The position numbers and the translations under genes were made by a program. The notes beneath the pieces were generated by a model. It saw nothing but the letters and a program-made list of their open reading frames with translations. It did no database searches and was not told the origin of the DNA. Below, piece by piece: positions 34,390-41,677 of a DNA stretch of 64,000 nucleotides (position 1 is its first letter; the number at the start of each line of letters is the position of its first letter). Source of the DNA: Paraburkholderia sp. NMBU_R16 (GTDB lineage: Bacteria; Pseudomonadota; Gammaproteobacteria; Burkholderiales; Burkholderiaceae); NCBI RefSeq assembly GCF_013282575.1, contig NZ_JAAAYE010000009.1, forward strand, positions 1 through 64,000, in the 5' to 3' direction.

Positions 34390-34500
34390 GGTGCGCGATC
34401 CGGGCCTTCCGATTGGGCGAAGAAGGCCATGGGGCAAGCCTTTGCGGCATTTCGACGGGGCATTGCGCACGGCGAGCGATAGCGCATCGCGCGCCCGCGG

Positions 34501-34519
34501 TGATGGTCGTGTGCCGACA
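34501..34519. promoter_or_regulatory. Degenerate activator site (UAS), copy C
   Basis: TGATGG-N7-CCGACA keeps one perfect arm (CCGACA, 34514-34519) and 4 of 6 bases of the other arm, at the same 7-base spacing as copies A and B. It lies about 146 bases upstream of the predicted start of P1 copy B. Confidence 0.45.
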
Positions 34520-34588
34520 CACTGCGCCCACCTGTTGTCTGCCCGGCAACAGCTATGTGTCGCTTCGCACGCTGAGTTCGGGCACCGA

Positions 34589-34617
34589 TTGCGCAAGGTC
34601 TCGGCGCAGACTAGTAT
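34589..34617 (+). promoter_or_regulatory. Sigma-70-type promoter of kinase gene
   Basis: TTGCGC (34589-34594), a 17-base spacer and TAGTAT (34612-34617) lie about 97 bases before the kinase ATG. This is a moderate match; no sigma-54 element faces the kinase. Confidence 0.4.
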
Positions 34618-34713
34618 CGATCGACGAGCGCGCGTTTGAACTGGCGTGAAAGGACGGTGAAGCGTCGCGCACGTTGGAAAAACGCGTTGTTTAGAAGCCT
34701 GAGAGGCGCATGC

Positions 34714-36867
34714 ATGACGAGCCTTGCGGAGCTGATCCAGACCTTCCGAAGGGGTGCGCTGTCGCACGACGCGTTCATCATGCAGATCGATCGCACGCTG
34801 GCGCTCGACCACGCCAACTGTGCGCGGCTGCGTGAAACGCTCGACGAAACGCAGACAAAAGATCCGCTGCCCGACGACATCTATGCCGAGCTCATTCGCC
34901 ACATCGAACGGTTTGCGGGCGCGCAAGCCGGCTTTGGCGATGAAACGCGCGTGCAAGTCGCGTCTCCGCCGCCGGTGCGGCGGGCGGCGGCGCCGGGCCC
35001 CGCGGCCGAGCCCGCCGAAGGCACGTTCGAGCGTGCGAAGGGCATCGGCGATACGCTCAATGGTCGTTTCGTACTCGAGGAATGCCTCGGCGTGGGCGGC
35101 ATGGGCACCGTCTACAAGGCGCTCGATCTGCGCAAGCTCGAAGCAGCGGACCGCAAGCCGTATATCGCGATCAAGGTGTTGAACGTTCAATTCCGCGGCC
35201 AGCCCACTTCGCTCATCGCCTTGCAGCGCGAAGCGCGCAAAGCGCAGACGCTCGCACATCGCAACATCGTCACCGTCTACGACTTCGACCGCGACGGTCC
35301 GATCGTCTATATCACGATGGAGTACCTCTCGGGCAATCCGCTCAGCAAGCTGTTGCGCGAGCCCGGCTTTGCGGGCATGCCCTACGAGAAGGCGTTGCCG
35401 GTCATCGCGGGTATGGGGCGCGCGCTGGCTTATGCGCACGAGCGCGGCTTCGTGCATTGCGACTTCAAGCCGGCCAACGTGTTTCTCACCGATGCCGGCG
35501 AAGTGAAGGTGATCGACTTCGGCATCGCACGTGCGCTCACGCGTCCGGAGGAAGAGAGCGATGTGACGGTGTTCGATCCGGCGACGCTCGGCGGCATCAC
35601 GCCCGCCTACGCGAGCCCCGAAATGTTCGAACATCGCGAGCCGGATCCGCGAGACGATGTCTATGCCCTCGGTTGTGTGACCTATGAACTGCTGACGGGA
35701 CGTCATCCGTTCAACCGCGTATCGGCCATCCAGGCGCGCGGCGAGAAGCGGCAGCCGGAGCGCCCGAAGGACCTCGATCGACGGCAGTGGCGAACCCTCA
35801 GCGAGTCGCTATCGTTCGATCGTGCGACGCGCACGTCGAGCGTCGAACGGTTTCTCGAGGGCATGGGCGCCCAATTGCACACGCGGCCGTCGCCGCCGCC
35901 ATCGCGACCTTCGCAGCCGATCAAGGCCCCGCAACCGGCGGGCGCTGCGCAGCCTTCGCACATGGCGACGCCTCGCCTAAGCCTTACGGTGTGGAAGGGG
36001 GCGGGCGTTTCGTTAGCTGCGCTGATCGCTGTCGCGACACTTTGGTATGGCTACCACGAGTGGTCCGGCCCGCGCTCGAGCGCCGACTCAAAGGTGAATG
36101 CCGGCTCCGGCTCGGGCACCGGCAGTGGCCAACCTCAGCCGCCTGCCGCGGCGCAAACGCACGCATCGCCACCGCCACCCGTGCCGCTGTCGCTTGCAGC
36201 GGTGAGCCTGGTGCTCGCCGCGCAGCCGTGCTCGTCGTTGAGCGCATCGATCGACGGCAAGGCGTTGCAGGTTCGAGGCTATGTCGAAGGGCACACAGGC
36301 GTCACGCATTTGCGCGATGCGCTTGCGCGATTCGCCGGAGCAACGGCGCCAAGCATCGACGTGCAGCCGGTTAGCGAGAACAACTGCGACGTGGTGACAG
36401 CTTTGGCGCCGTACTGGACGTCGACGCATCAAGCGGGCAGTGTCGCTGCGGGCACATCGATCCGCACGAAGGCTCCGAACGGACAACTGACTGAAGGCAG
36501 TCCGCTCGTGCTGGACGTGACGACACCCGGCTATGACACGTATGTCAACGTGGATTACTACGTCCTCGACGGAAGCGTGGTGCATCTCGTGCCGAGCCGA
36601 CGTGCAAAAGACAACCAGGCGCCGCCGAACTACAAGGCGACGATCGGGAGCATGGGTGACTGGGTCATCGGCAAGCCGTTCGGCACTGAGATGATCGTTG
36701 TCGTCGTAACGCCCGCGCCGCTTTTCGACACGATGCGACCGGATTCGGAACCGCGTGCGGACTATCTTGCCGCGATGAAAGAGCGCTTGAGGCAAATGGG
36801 CGAGAAGTACGGGGCCGCCCGTATCGGCGTCGACTATGCGCAGATCACGACGCGCGCGGGGCATTGA
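34714..36867 (+). CDS. Transmembrane Ser/Thr protein kinase
   Basis: This 717-aa Hanks-type kinase has a glycine loop GVGGMGTVYK (126-135), catalytic Lys154 (IAIKVL), a catalytic loop HCDFKPANVFL with Asp250 and Asn255, DFG at 268-270 and ASPEM near 300. HCD replaces HRD, so it is a non-RD kinase. A Pro-rich linker, one membrane helix (about 425-445) and a C-terminal domain resembling DUF4384 (DGSVVHLVPSRRAKDNQ) follow, probably in the periplasm. With the FHA protein and PP2C phosphatase it forms a threonine-phosphorylation circuit. GAGAGG lies 7 bases before ATG 34714. Confidence 0.9.
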   Translation: MTSLAELIQTFRRGALSHDAFIMQIDRTLALDHANCARLRETLDETQTKDPLPDDIYAELIRHIERFAGAQAGFGDETRVQVASPPPVRRAAAPGPAAEPAEGTFERAKGIGDTLNGRFVLEECLGVGGMGTVYKALDLRKLEAADRKPYIAIKVLNVQFRGQPTSLIALQREARKAQTLAHRNIVTVYDFDRDGPIVYITMEYLSGNPLSKLLREPGFAGMPYEKALPVIAGMGRALAYAHERGFVHCDFKPANVFLTDAGEVKVIDFGIARALTRPEEESDVTVFDPATLGGITPAYASPEMFEHREPDPRDDVYALGCVTYELLTGRHPFNRVSAIQARGEKRQPERPKDLDRRQWRTLSESLSFDRATRTSSVERFLEGMGAQLHTRPSPPPSRPSQPIKAPQPAGAAQPSHMATPRLSLTVWKGAGVSLAALIAVATLWYGYHEWSGPRSSADSKVNAGSGSGTGSGQPQPPAAAQTHASPPPPVPLSLAAVSLVLAAQPCSSLSASIDGKALQVRGYVEGHTGVTHLRDALARFAGATAPSIDVQPVSENNCDVVTALAPYWTSTHQAGSVAAGTSIRTKAPNGQLTEGSPLVLDVTTPGYDTYVNVDYYVLDGSVVHLVPSRRAKDNQAPPNYKATIGSMGDWVIGKPFGTEMIVVVVTPAPLFDTMRPDSEPRADYLAAMKERLRQMGEKYGAARIGVDYAQITTRAGH

Positions 36868-36910
36868 GCAGGCTCGAAATTGCGAAGCAACGACTTGCGC
36901 CGGACAAATC

Positions 36911-36928
36911 CCTACGTATTCCTACGTA
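36911..36928. promoter_or_regulatory. Direct repeat CCTACGTA before symporter operon
   Basis: CCTACGTA occurs at 36911-36918 and 36921-36928 (10-base period), with a relative CCTAAGTAG at 36934. The same half-site forms a palindrome before the PAS-LuxR gene (50349-50366), and CCTAGGTA forms occur before the MHS transporter. It is a candidate regulator site. The rest of the gap 36868-37142 shows no gene. Confidence 0.4.
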
Positions 36929-37142
36929 GCGGTCCTAAGTAGTTATGCGCTTGCGGACGACGTACCGACCGCGAATACTACGCCCGTCAATCGCACCCGA
37001 TTTGCATAAGGACAGGCCAGTTCCTCCAAGCAAGCTTCGCGTTTGGCTCGATTCTTCCCACGATAGTTCAAAAAAAGACAACGAATGTCGGCCCGCAGCC
37101 GCGGAACGCCGCTCCATTCTTCGTCAGCCCTAAGGAGATGGT

Positions 37143-37340
37143 ATGGAGACCTCCAGCCCACCACGCCGCGCGTGGTTGCCGTTGATTTTGCTGTTGCCTT
37201 ATTTCGCACTGCTATGGCTGCCGTTCTATAACGGCGCGCGTCCTTCGCTGCTCGGCTTTCCATTCTTCTACTGGTACCAGTTCCTTTGGGTGCCCATCAC
37301 TTCATTGCTGATGTACGCCGTCTATCGGAGCGCCAAATGA
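37143..37340 (+). CDS. DUF3311 small membrane protein
   Basis: This 65-aa protein has two hydrophobic helices (LPLILLLPYFALLWLPFY and YQFLWVPITSLLMYAVYR). DUF3311 proteins are encoded directly upstream of sodium:solute symporters of the MctP type, as here (4-base ATGA overlap with the next gene). It is probably an accessory subunit. GGAG precedes the ATG at 7 bases. Confidence 0.85.
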   Translation: METSSPPRRAWLPLILLLPYFALLWLPFYNGARPSLLGFPFFYWYQFLWVPITSLLMYAVYRSAK

Positions 37341-38833
37341 CCGAGCCGACTGCGATCAACACCACCGCCCTCGCGATCTTCATCGCGTTCTTCGCACTCA
37401 TCACGGTGCTCGGCTTCGTCGCCGCGCGCTGGAAACGCGGCGATCTCACGCAATTGCATGAATGGGGACTCGGAGGACGCCAATTCGGCACAGTCATCTC
37501 TTGGTTCCTCGTAGGCGGCGATTTCTACACCGCGTATACGGTCATTGCCGTGCCCGCGCTCGTTTATTCGGTGGGTGCCTATGGCTTCTTCGCCTTGCCC
37601 TACACGATCATCGTCTATCCGTTCGTGTTCGCCGTCATGCCCAAGCTCTGGCAGGCGTGCCATAAAGGCAATCACATCACCGCGGCCGACTACGTCCAAG
37701 GCGTGTTCGGCGGCAAGTGGTTCCCGGCAGCTATCGCGGTGACCGGCATCGTCGCCACGATGCCCTACATTGCGCTGCAGCTCGTCGGCATGCAAGTCGT
37801 CATCAAGAGCCTCGGCGTCACGGGCGAGTTGCCGCTCATCGTCGCGTTCGTGATTCTCGCGCTCTATACGTATGCGAGCGGACTGCGCGCGCCCGCGATG
37901 ATCGCGTTCGTGAAGGACATCATGATCTACATCGTCGTGATCGTCGCGATTTGCTGGATTCCGGCCAAGCTCGGCGGCTACGGCGCGCTGTTTGACACCG
38001 CGGACAAGTACTTCACGGCCAAAGGCGGCGCAACGGGCATTTTGCTGAAGCCGTCGCAGTTCACGGCTTATGCGACGCTCGCGCTGGGCTCCGCGCTGGC
38101 GGCGTTCATGTATCCGCACACGATGACGGGCGTGCTCTCGTCGAGTTCCGCCGCCACCGTCAAGAAGAACGCGATTTTCCTGCCGGCCTATACGGTGCTG
38201 CTCGGCTTGATCGCGCTGCTCGGGTACATGGCGATCGCCGCGGGCGTGCACGTGAAGTCGCCGTCCGATGTGGTGCCGACGCTGTTCCTCACGTTGTTCC
38301 CTTCGTGGTTCGTGGGCTTTGCCGCTGCGGCCATCGCGATCAGTGCGCTGGTGCCGGCCGCGATCATGTCGATCGGTGCGGCCAACTTGTTCACGCGGAA
38401 TCTTTATAAACCTTTGATTGCGCCGAACGCCACGCCTGAAAAGGAAGCATCGAACGCTAAGCTCGTCTCGCTCGTCGTGAAGTTCGGCGCGCTGCTGTTC
38501 ATCATCGCGCTGCCGACGCAATATGCGATCGACATGCAGTTGCTCGGCGGCGTATGGATTCTGCAAATCTTCCCGGCCGTGGTGTTTTCGCTCTATACGC
38601 GTCGTCTGACGACGCAGGGCTTGTTCCTGGGTTGGCTCGCGGGTATCTCGCTCGGCACGATTCTCGCCGCGATGCAAGGTCTGAAGCCGGTCTACGCGCT
38701 GCATATCGCAGGCGCGACCTATCCGACTTATATTGGTTTGATCGCGCTGGTGGTCAACGTTGTCGTTACGGTCGCCGTGTCGGCGGTGACGGCAAAGAGC
38801 CGCGCGGCGCAACCGAATATTGCCGCGCAGTAA
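37337..38833 (+). CDS. Sodium:solute symporter (monocarboxylate/MctP-like)
   Basis: This 498-aa SSS-family transporter has about 13 membrane helices. Its features are typical: EWGLGGRQFGTVISWFLVGGDFYTAYT near the N-terminus and GSALAAFMYPHTMTGVLSSSS in the core. Relatives import pyruvate, lactate and other short monocarboxylates, and the exact substrate is inference. The ATG at 37337 overlaps the DUF3311 stop. It is followed by a strong terminator. Confidence 0.85.
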   Translation: MTEPTAINTTALAIFIAFFALITVLGFVAARWKRGDLTQLHEWGLGGRQFGTVISWFLVGGDFYTAYTVIAVPALVYSVGAYGFFALPYTIIVYPFVFAVMPKLWQACHKGNHITAADYVQGVFGGKWFPAAIAVTGIVATMPYIALQLVGMQVVIKSLGVTGELPLIVAFVILALYTYASGLRAPAMIAFVKDIMIYIVVIVAICWIPAKLGGYGALFDTADKYFTAKGGATGILLKPSQFTAYATLALGSALAAFMYPHTMTGVLSSSSAATVKKNAIFLPAYTVLLGLIALLGYMAIAAGVHVKSPSDVVPTLFLTLFPSWFVGFAAAAIAISALVPAAIMSIGAANLFTRNLYKPLIAPNATPEKEASNAKLVSLVVKFGALLFIIALPTQYAIDMQLLGGVWILQIFPAVVFSLYTRRLTTQGLFLGWLAGISLGTILAAMQGLKPVYALHIAGATYPTYIGLIALVVNVVVTVAVSAVTAKSRAAQPNIAAQ

Positions 38834-38858
38834 GCGGCTCCGCCTCTCGCAGCATGCA

Positions 38859-38888
38859 ACGGCCATCGATCGACGATGGCCGTTTTTT
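38859..38888 (+). terminator. Rho-independent terminator
   Basis: ACGGCCATCG and CGATGGCCGT form a 10-bp stem with a short loop, followed by seven T. It lies 25 bases after the symporter stop. Confidence 0.9.
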
Positions 38889-38937
38889 TGCTAGTTGCGA
38901 CTTGCAGGTCAACGGACTCGCGGCGGGGCTGGACAAA

Positions 38938-38966
38938 TTACGTAAGATACGTAAAATGCGTAGTAT
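38938..38966. promoter_or_regulatory. TACGTA-rich operator before toxin-antitoxin genes
   Basis: Repeated TTACGTA, ATACGTAA and TGCGTAG elements lie 20-45 bases before the antitoxin ATG. They form overlapping dyads typical of autoregulated antitoxin operators. Confidence 0.5.
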
Positions 38967-38983
38967 TCTGACCGGGGGTCGTC

Positions 38984-39238
38984 ATGACTACTGTAACCGC
39001 CACCGATCTCGCCCGGCGCACCAACCAGGTGCTCGACGCGTTAGCGCGGGGGGAGTCGGTCACAATCACGCGCAATAACACGGTGCTTGGCACGATCAAC
39101 CCGCCAATGCGGGCTGTCACACTTCGCGAAGCGTTCGAGCGCATCCCTAAGATGTCGCCCGACGTCGCCGATCGGTACATGGCCGACATCCGTCACGCTG
39201 ATTTCGACGACGAGGTGCGTGATCCGTGGCAGAAGTAA
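38984..39238 (+). CDS. Phd/YefM-type antitoxin
   Basis: This 84-aa antitoxin has the N-terminal Phd fold (TATDLARRTNQVLDALARGE, then SVTITRNNTVLGTINP) and an acidic C-terminal tail (MADIRHADFDDEVRDPWQ) that would wrap the toxin. It overlaps the toxin gene by 13 bases. It likely represses its own operon through the TACGTA dyads upstream. Confidence 0.85.
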   Translation: MTTVTATDLARRTNQVLDALARGESVTITRNNTVLGTINPPMRAVTLREAFERIPKMSPDVADRYMADIRHADFDDEVRDPWQK

Positions 39239-39648
39239 TCGTTGATACGTGTGTGTGGATCGATCTCAGTAAAGGCGCTCTCGATATTGAAGCGATCTAC
39301 AACGTCGCTGGATCTCAATTGGTCCATGTCTCCGCGGTCTCGCTTGGTGAATTGGAGTTCGGCGCACAACTTCCAAGTGACGCCCGAGAACGAGCGCAGC
39401 GCACAGCGTTTCTGCGTGCCGTGGAACGCATGTCGGTGCTGGCAGTGACGCGTGAGACCGCTCGTTCATTCGGGCTGCTCGCGACTGTAATGAAGTCGGC
39501 GGGTCGCAGCCCACGCCCGCGTTATAACGATCTCTGGATCGCTGCTCAGGCTCATGAACATCATCTGCCGCTTCTCACCAGCAACCCTGATGATTTTCGC
39601 GCGCTGGACATGATCGAAATCATCGATGCTCCCAAGACGGCTCATTGA
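39226..39648 (+). CDS. VapC-type PIN-domain toxin
   Basis: This 140-aa PIN ribonuclease has acidic active-site residues in VDTCVWIDL (Asp7), SLGELEFG (Glu), YNDLWIAAQA (Asp) and a distal Asp in NPDDFRAL. It starts at GTG (39226) inside the antitoxin gene, so translation is coupled. VapC toxins cleave initiator tRNA or rRNA; the target here is not predictable. Confidence 0.88.
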   Translation: MAEVIVDTCVWIDLSKGALDIEAIYNVAGSQLVHVSAVSLGELEFGAQLPSDARERAQRTAFLRAVERMSVLAVTRETARSFGLLATVMKSAGRSPRPRYNDLWIAAQAHEHHLPLLTSNPDDFRALDMIEIIDAPKTAH

Positions 39649-39680
39649 ACCGGCTCCGGCATCGGCGAAAAAGTGTAAAG

Positions 39681-39977
39681 CTATGCCGTTTTGGCGAGCT
39701 TGATCGCGCGTTCAGGGCATGCCGTCACGCAAAGACCGCACGACCGGCAGGCGTGTGCGTTCGGCGTGTAGGCGACTTTCATTCCATGCACGCGCAGCTT
39801 CAGGCGATGCATCAAATCGAGGCCGAGATAATCGAGTTCATCGATACGCCGGACCTCGAACACCTTTTCCGGGCAGACCTTCAGGCAATCGCCTTTACCT
39901 TCGCAACGTTTCAAGTCGACGACTGGCGCGATCACGCCCGGCTCCTGTTTGCAGTCGCGCATCGAGTTCTGGCGCAT
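39681..39977 (-). CDS. Two-[4Fe-4S] ferredoxin-like protein
   Basis: This 98-aa protein has two cysteine clusters, CEGKGDCLKVCP and CRSCGLCVTACP. The first has a non-standard C-x5-C-x3-CP spacing, so one cluster may be altered. ATG 39977 has AAGGA upstream; longer frames into the neighbour are rejected. It ends with ERAIKLAKTA. It is next to a small membrane protein; the electron partner is unknown. Confidence 0.78.
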   Translation of the reverse strand: MRQNSMRDCKQEPGVIAPVVDLKRCEGKGDCLKVCPEKVFEVRRIDELDYLGLDLMHRLKLRVHGMKVAYTPNAHACRSCGLCVTACPERAIKLAKTA

Positions 39978-39979
39978 GT

Positions 39980-40285
39980 TCAATCCTTCGTGGGCCGGGT
40001 ATCGCGCGAGCGCCACACTGTCTGAAAATGCTCCTGTTCCTCGGGCGTCATCGCTTCCCATTTGCGCCAATGACGCCGTGCGCGCCAGCCGCCGTATCCA
40101 CGGAATCCGCCAAAGAAGATGCGGCTCAAAACCAGCAAGCCCAACGCATGGGCGAAGTCGATCGCACGGGCGCCAACGAATAGGCTGGGAATCACCCAAT
40201 TCCATAGCGCCATGACGACCCACCCCAACACGCCTATGGCGACGACCCCAAGCAGCGCTTTACCGGCAAGCCCGAACGAATTCAT
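39980..40285 (-). CDS. Small membrane protein of unknown function
   Basis: This 101-aa protein has two hydrophobic segments (LLGVVAIGVLGWVVMALWNW and ALGLLVLSRIFFGGF) and a basic, Arg/Trp-rich tail (GGWRARRHWRKWEAMTPEEQ). Related small proteins accompany ECF sigma factor genes in Burkholderia. ATG 40285 lies inside the truncated sigma-factor frame, and the ferredoxin starts 2 bases downstream of its stop. Function unknown. Confidence 0.65.
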   Translation of the reverse strand: MNSFGLAGKALLGVVAIGVLGWVVMALWNWVIPSLFVGARAIDFAHALGLLVLSRIFFGGFRGYGGWRARRHWRKWEAMTPEEQEHFQTVWRSRDTRPTKD

Positions 40286-40409
40286 GGAAGACATCCTGCA
40301 GGATGTCCTCGGCATCGTCCGGGTCGCGGATTCGACGCCGGATGAAATTGACGAGCCTCGTGCGCTCACGCACGACCGTTGCGGTGATGTCGCTGTCTCG
40401 GTCGGTCAT
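40260..40409 (-). pseudogene. Truncated ECF sigma factor (49 aa)
   Basis: The frame encodes MTDRDSDITATVVRERTRLV, then a region 2 segment ending IRDPDDAEDILQDVFHEFVRACR before a stop. This is the start of an ECF-type sigma factor; regions 2.3 to 4 are missing. The break coincides with the 5' end of the small membrane protein gene, so a deletion probably fused the two. Confidence 0.75.
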
Positions 40410-40503
40410 CGGACACGGGGTAGGTGCCGGTTCCATGCGCCTGAAGACGTTTCAGGAGCGCGAATATTGTGGCGAGCGCCAAAAAATATTTTCTTGCGCG
40501 ACA

Positions 40504-40596
40504 GCCGGCGGCGATCCGGCATTTCCCGGGCGCAGCCCCGTGGACGAATGGACGCCGATCGCCTTGGACTACACCTCGGGCACGACCGGACGGCCA
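40504..40596 (+). pseudogene. Acyl-CoA synthetase fragment
   Basis: About 31 codons read GDPAFPGRSPVDEWTPIALD then YTSGTTGRP, the AMP-binding P-loop region of fatty-acyl-CoA ligases. The flanking sequence on either side does not continue the gene. It is a short relic in a scrambled zone between 40410 and 40643, where I see no intact gene. Confidence 0.7.
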
Positions 40597-40643
40597 ATGT
40601 TCTTTCTGCGATCGCGAAACACGGCGGCGGTCACTTTTGTGCG

Positions 40644-41063
40644 TCACCCATCGTTCTGGCAGGCATCGCGAGCATGCCGATGACGTCGAGCGTTACTGCG
40701 GACATTCGGCCGTCGCCGTCGATCAGGCAGCCAGGCTACTTTTCTGCCGTTCGCACCACCGCGGTCGCCTTTACTGGCTTCCCCCGTGCGGTAGACCTGC
40801 ATGTCCGCCGGCTCCGGCCGGAGCGTCGATCGCATGAGCAGGGGGGGCGGAGCGGGAGCAGGGGTGGCAGGAGCGGGAGCAGAAGCAGCGGCGGCAGGAG
40901 CAGAAGCGGCAGCGACGGGGGCTTCGCTAGAGGCAGCGCTGACAGCGCTCGAAGTTGCGGCTGCGTCCGACGCAGCGGGTGCAGCAGATTCATCGCTGCC
41001 CTTGCTGCATGCGGCCAGGGACATAGCCGCCAACAGGGATGCCATGAGGAGGGATTTCTTCAA
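40644..41063 (-). CDS. Ala/Pro-rich lipoprotein, tail probably altered
   Basis: The 139-aa product starts with a lipoprotein signal (MKKSLLMASLLAAMSLAAC, lipobox LAAC) from a TTG codon at 41063 with AAGGA about 8 bases upstream. A long Ala/Ser/Pro low-complexity region follows (about residues 25-75). The last 60 residues are Arg-rich and unlike the rest, and run into the rearranged zone. The original C-terminus may have been lost. Function unknown. Confidence 0.55.
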   Translation of the reverse strand: MKKSLLMASLLAAMSLAACSKGSDESAAPAASDAAATSSAVSAASSEAPVAAASAPAAAASAPAPATPAPAPPPLLMRSTLRPEPADMQVYRTGEASKGDRGGANGRKVAWLPDRRRRPNVRSNARRHRHARDACQNDG

Positions 41064-41677
41064 GATCGCGTCCTTTTACGGTTACAGAAGAGCTCGAGAT
41101 CATGCCGCTATACCGCCAACCGGCATCGACCTCCAGATTCACCCAAAGCGGCCGTTCGGCGCTAGAGGTCTAAGGTCGATTGGATTCCGGCTTCATCCGT
41201 TTCATTGAATATCTTTTGATACTTGTCATGTGTTCGCGTTCCCCACGCGGGCGGGGAGGGAGCAGAAAGACTGTTTGCTTTAGGCAAGCCCGATCTGAAA
41301 CGATACGCGAGCGTGACGCCCGGGCCGATTTCGGGAGAGGGTGAGCGTCGATAGCTGCGTATTTCGGAAGAACGTGACCGGTCGTTCCGGGATCGTGACC
41401 GATGATTTCGGCAACGTGACCCGTCATTTCGGGAACGCGACCGAGCGGACAGGAAGGCAGGATTGGCGTTGCGCATGACATCAACCACGCGGGCTATGCT
41501 CGCCGGCTTTGGCCGGAGAGAACATGCCCGCGCACCGGATGAACATGCGCATGATCGTTCGAAAGGCTCTCGATGGAATGGGACCTTCGGTGTCATAATG
41601 CGCACGCGCATCGCGCGATCGATTCCGCGTCCATGTCATGCATTTCGCATGCCGTGAACGTACTGGAGGCACTCCAG
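41064..41677. other. Gene-poor stretch with IS-end-like repeats
   Basis: These 614 bases between the lipoprotein and the hydrogenase-4-like operon hold no gene I can support. They contain a 21-bp tandem repeat (41370-41450). The spacer also includes a GC-rich CCCACGCGGGCGGGG stretch near 41246. The region probably marks an old insertion or deletion point. Confidence 0.5.
41370..41450. repeat. 21-bp tandem repeats resembling IS21-family ends
   Basis: The unit GAACGTGACCGGTCGTTCCGG is repeated about 3.5 times with drift (gatcgtgaccgatgatttcgg, caacgtgacccgtcatttcgg, gaacgcgaccgagcgg). GTGACCG...TTTCGG repeats are known from the terminal regions of IS21-like elements. No transposase gene is present, so this would be a solo end. 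Confidence 0.55.

Larger units (their letters stand above)
33971..34398 (-). repeat. Inverted duplicate, copy B
   Basis: This is the minus-strand mate of 20070-20497, about 428 bases. It carries a promoter, leader and gene with three base changes inside the coding part. The two copies face each other and bracket the exporter and signalling genes. Recombination between them would invert about 13.5 kb. Confidence 0.9.
34298..34713. other. Divergent regulatory region between P1 copy B and the kinase
   Basis: This stretch of about 415 bases lacks a convincing gene. It holds the minus-strand sigma-54 promoter (34374-34389), a degenerate activator palindrome (34501-34519), an inverted repeat CTGTTG-N9-CAACAG (34532-34552) and a plus-strand sigma-70-type promoter for the kinase (34589-34617). 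Confidence 0.65.

Noticed and set aside
20070-36867. Type VI secretion locus suggested by kinase, phosphatase and FHA genes
   Set aside because: No Tss/Hcp/VgrG/ClpV genes are present; the exporter is a C39-ABC type I system.
37322-38866. 514-codon minus-strand frame opposite the symporter
   Set aside because: Exact antisense of a transporter with clear helices; composition is Arg/His-rich without motifs.
41370-41450. Short tandem repeats considered as a CRISPR array
   Set aside because: Unit is 21 bp with no spacers and drifts between copies; it resembles IS ends.
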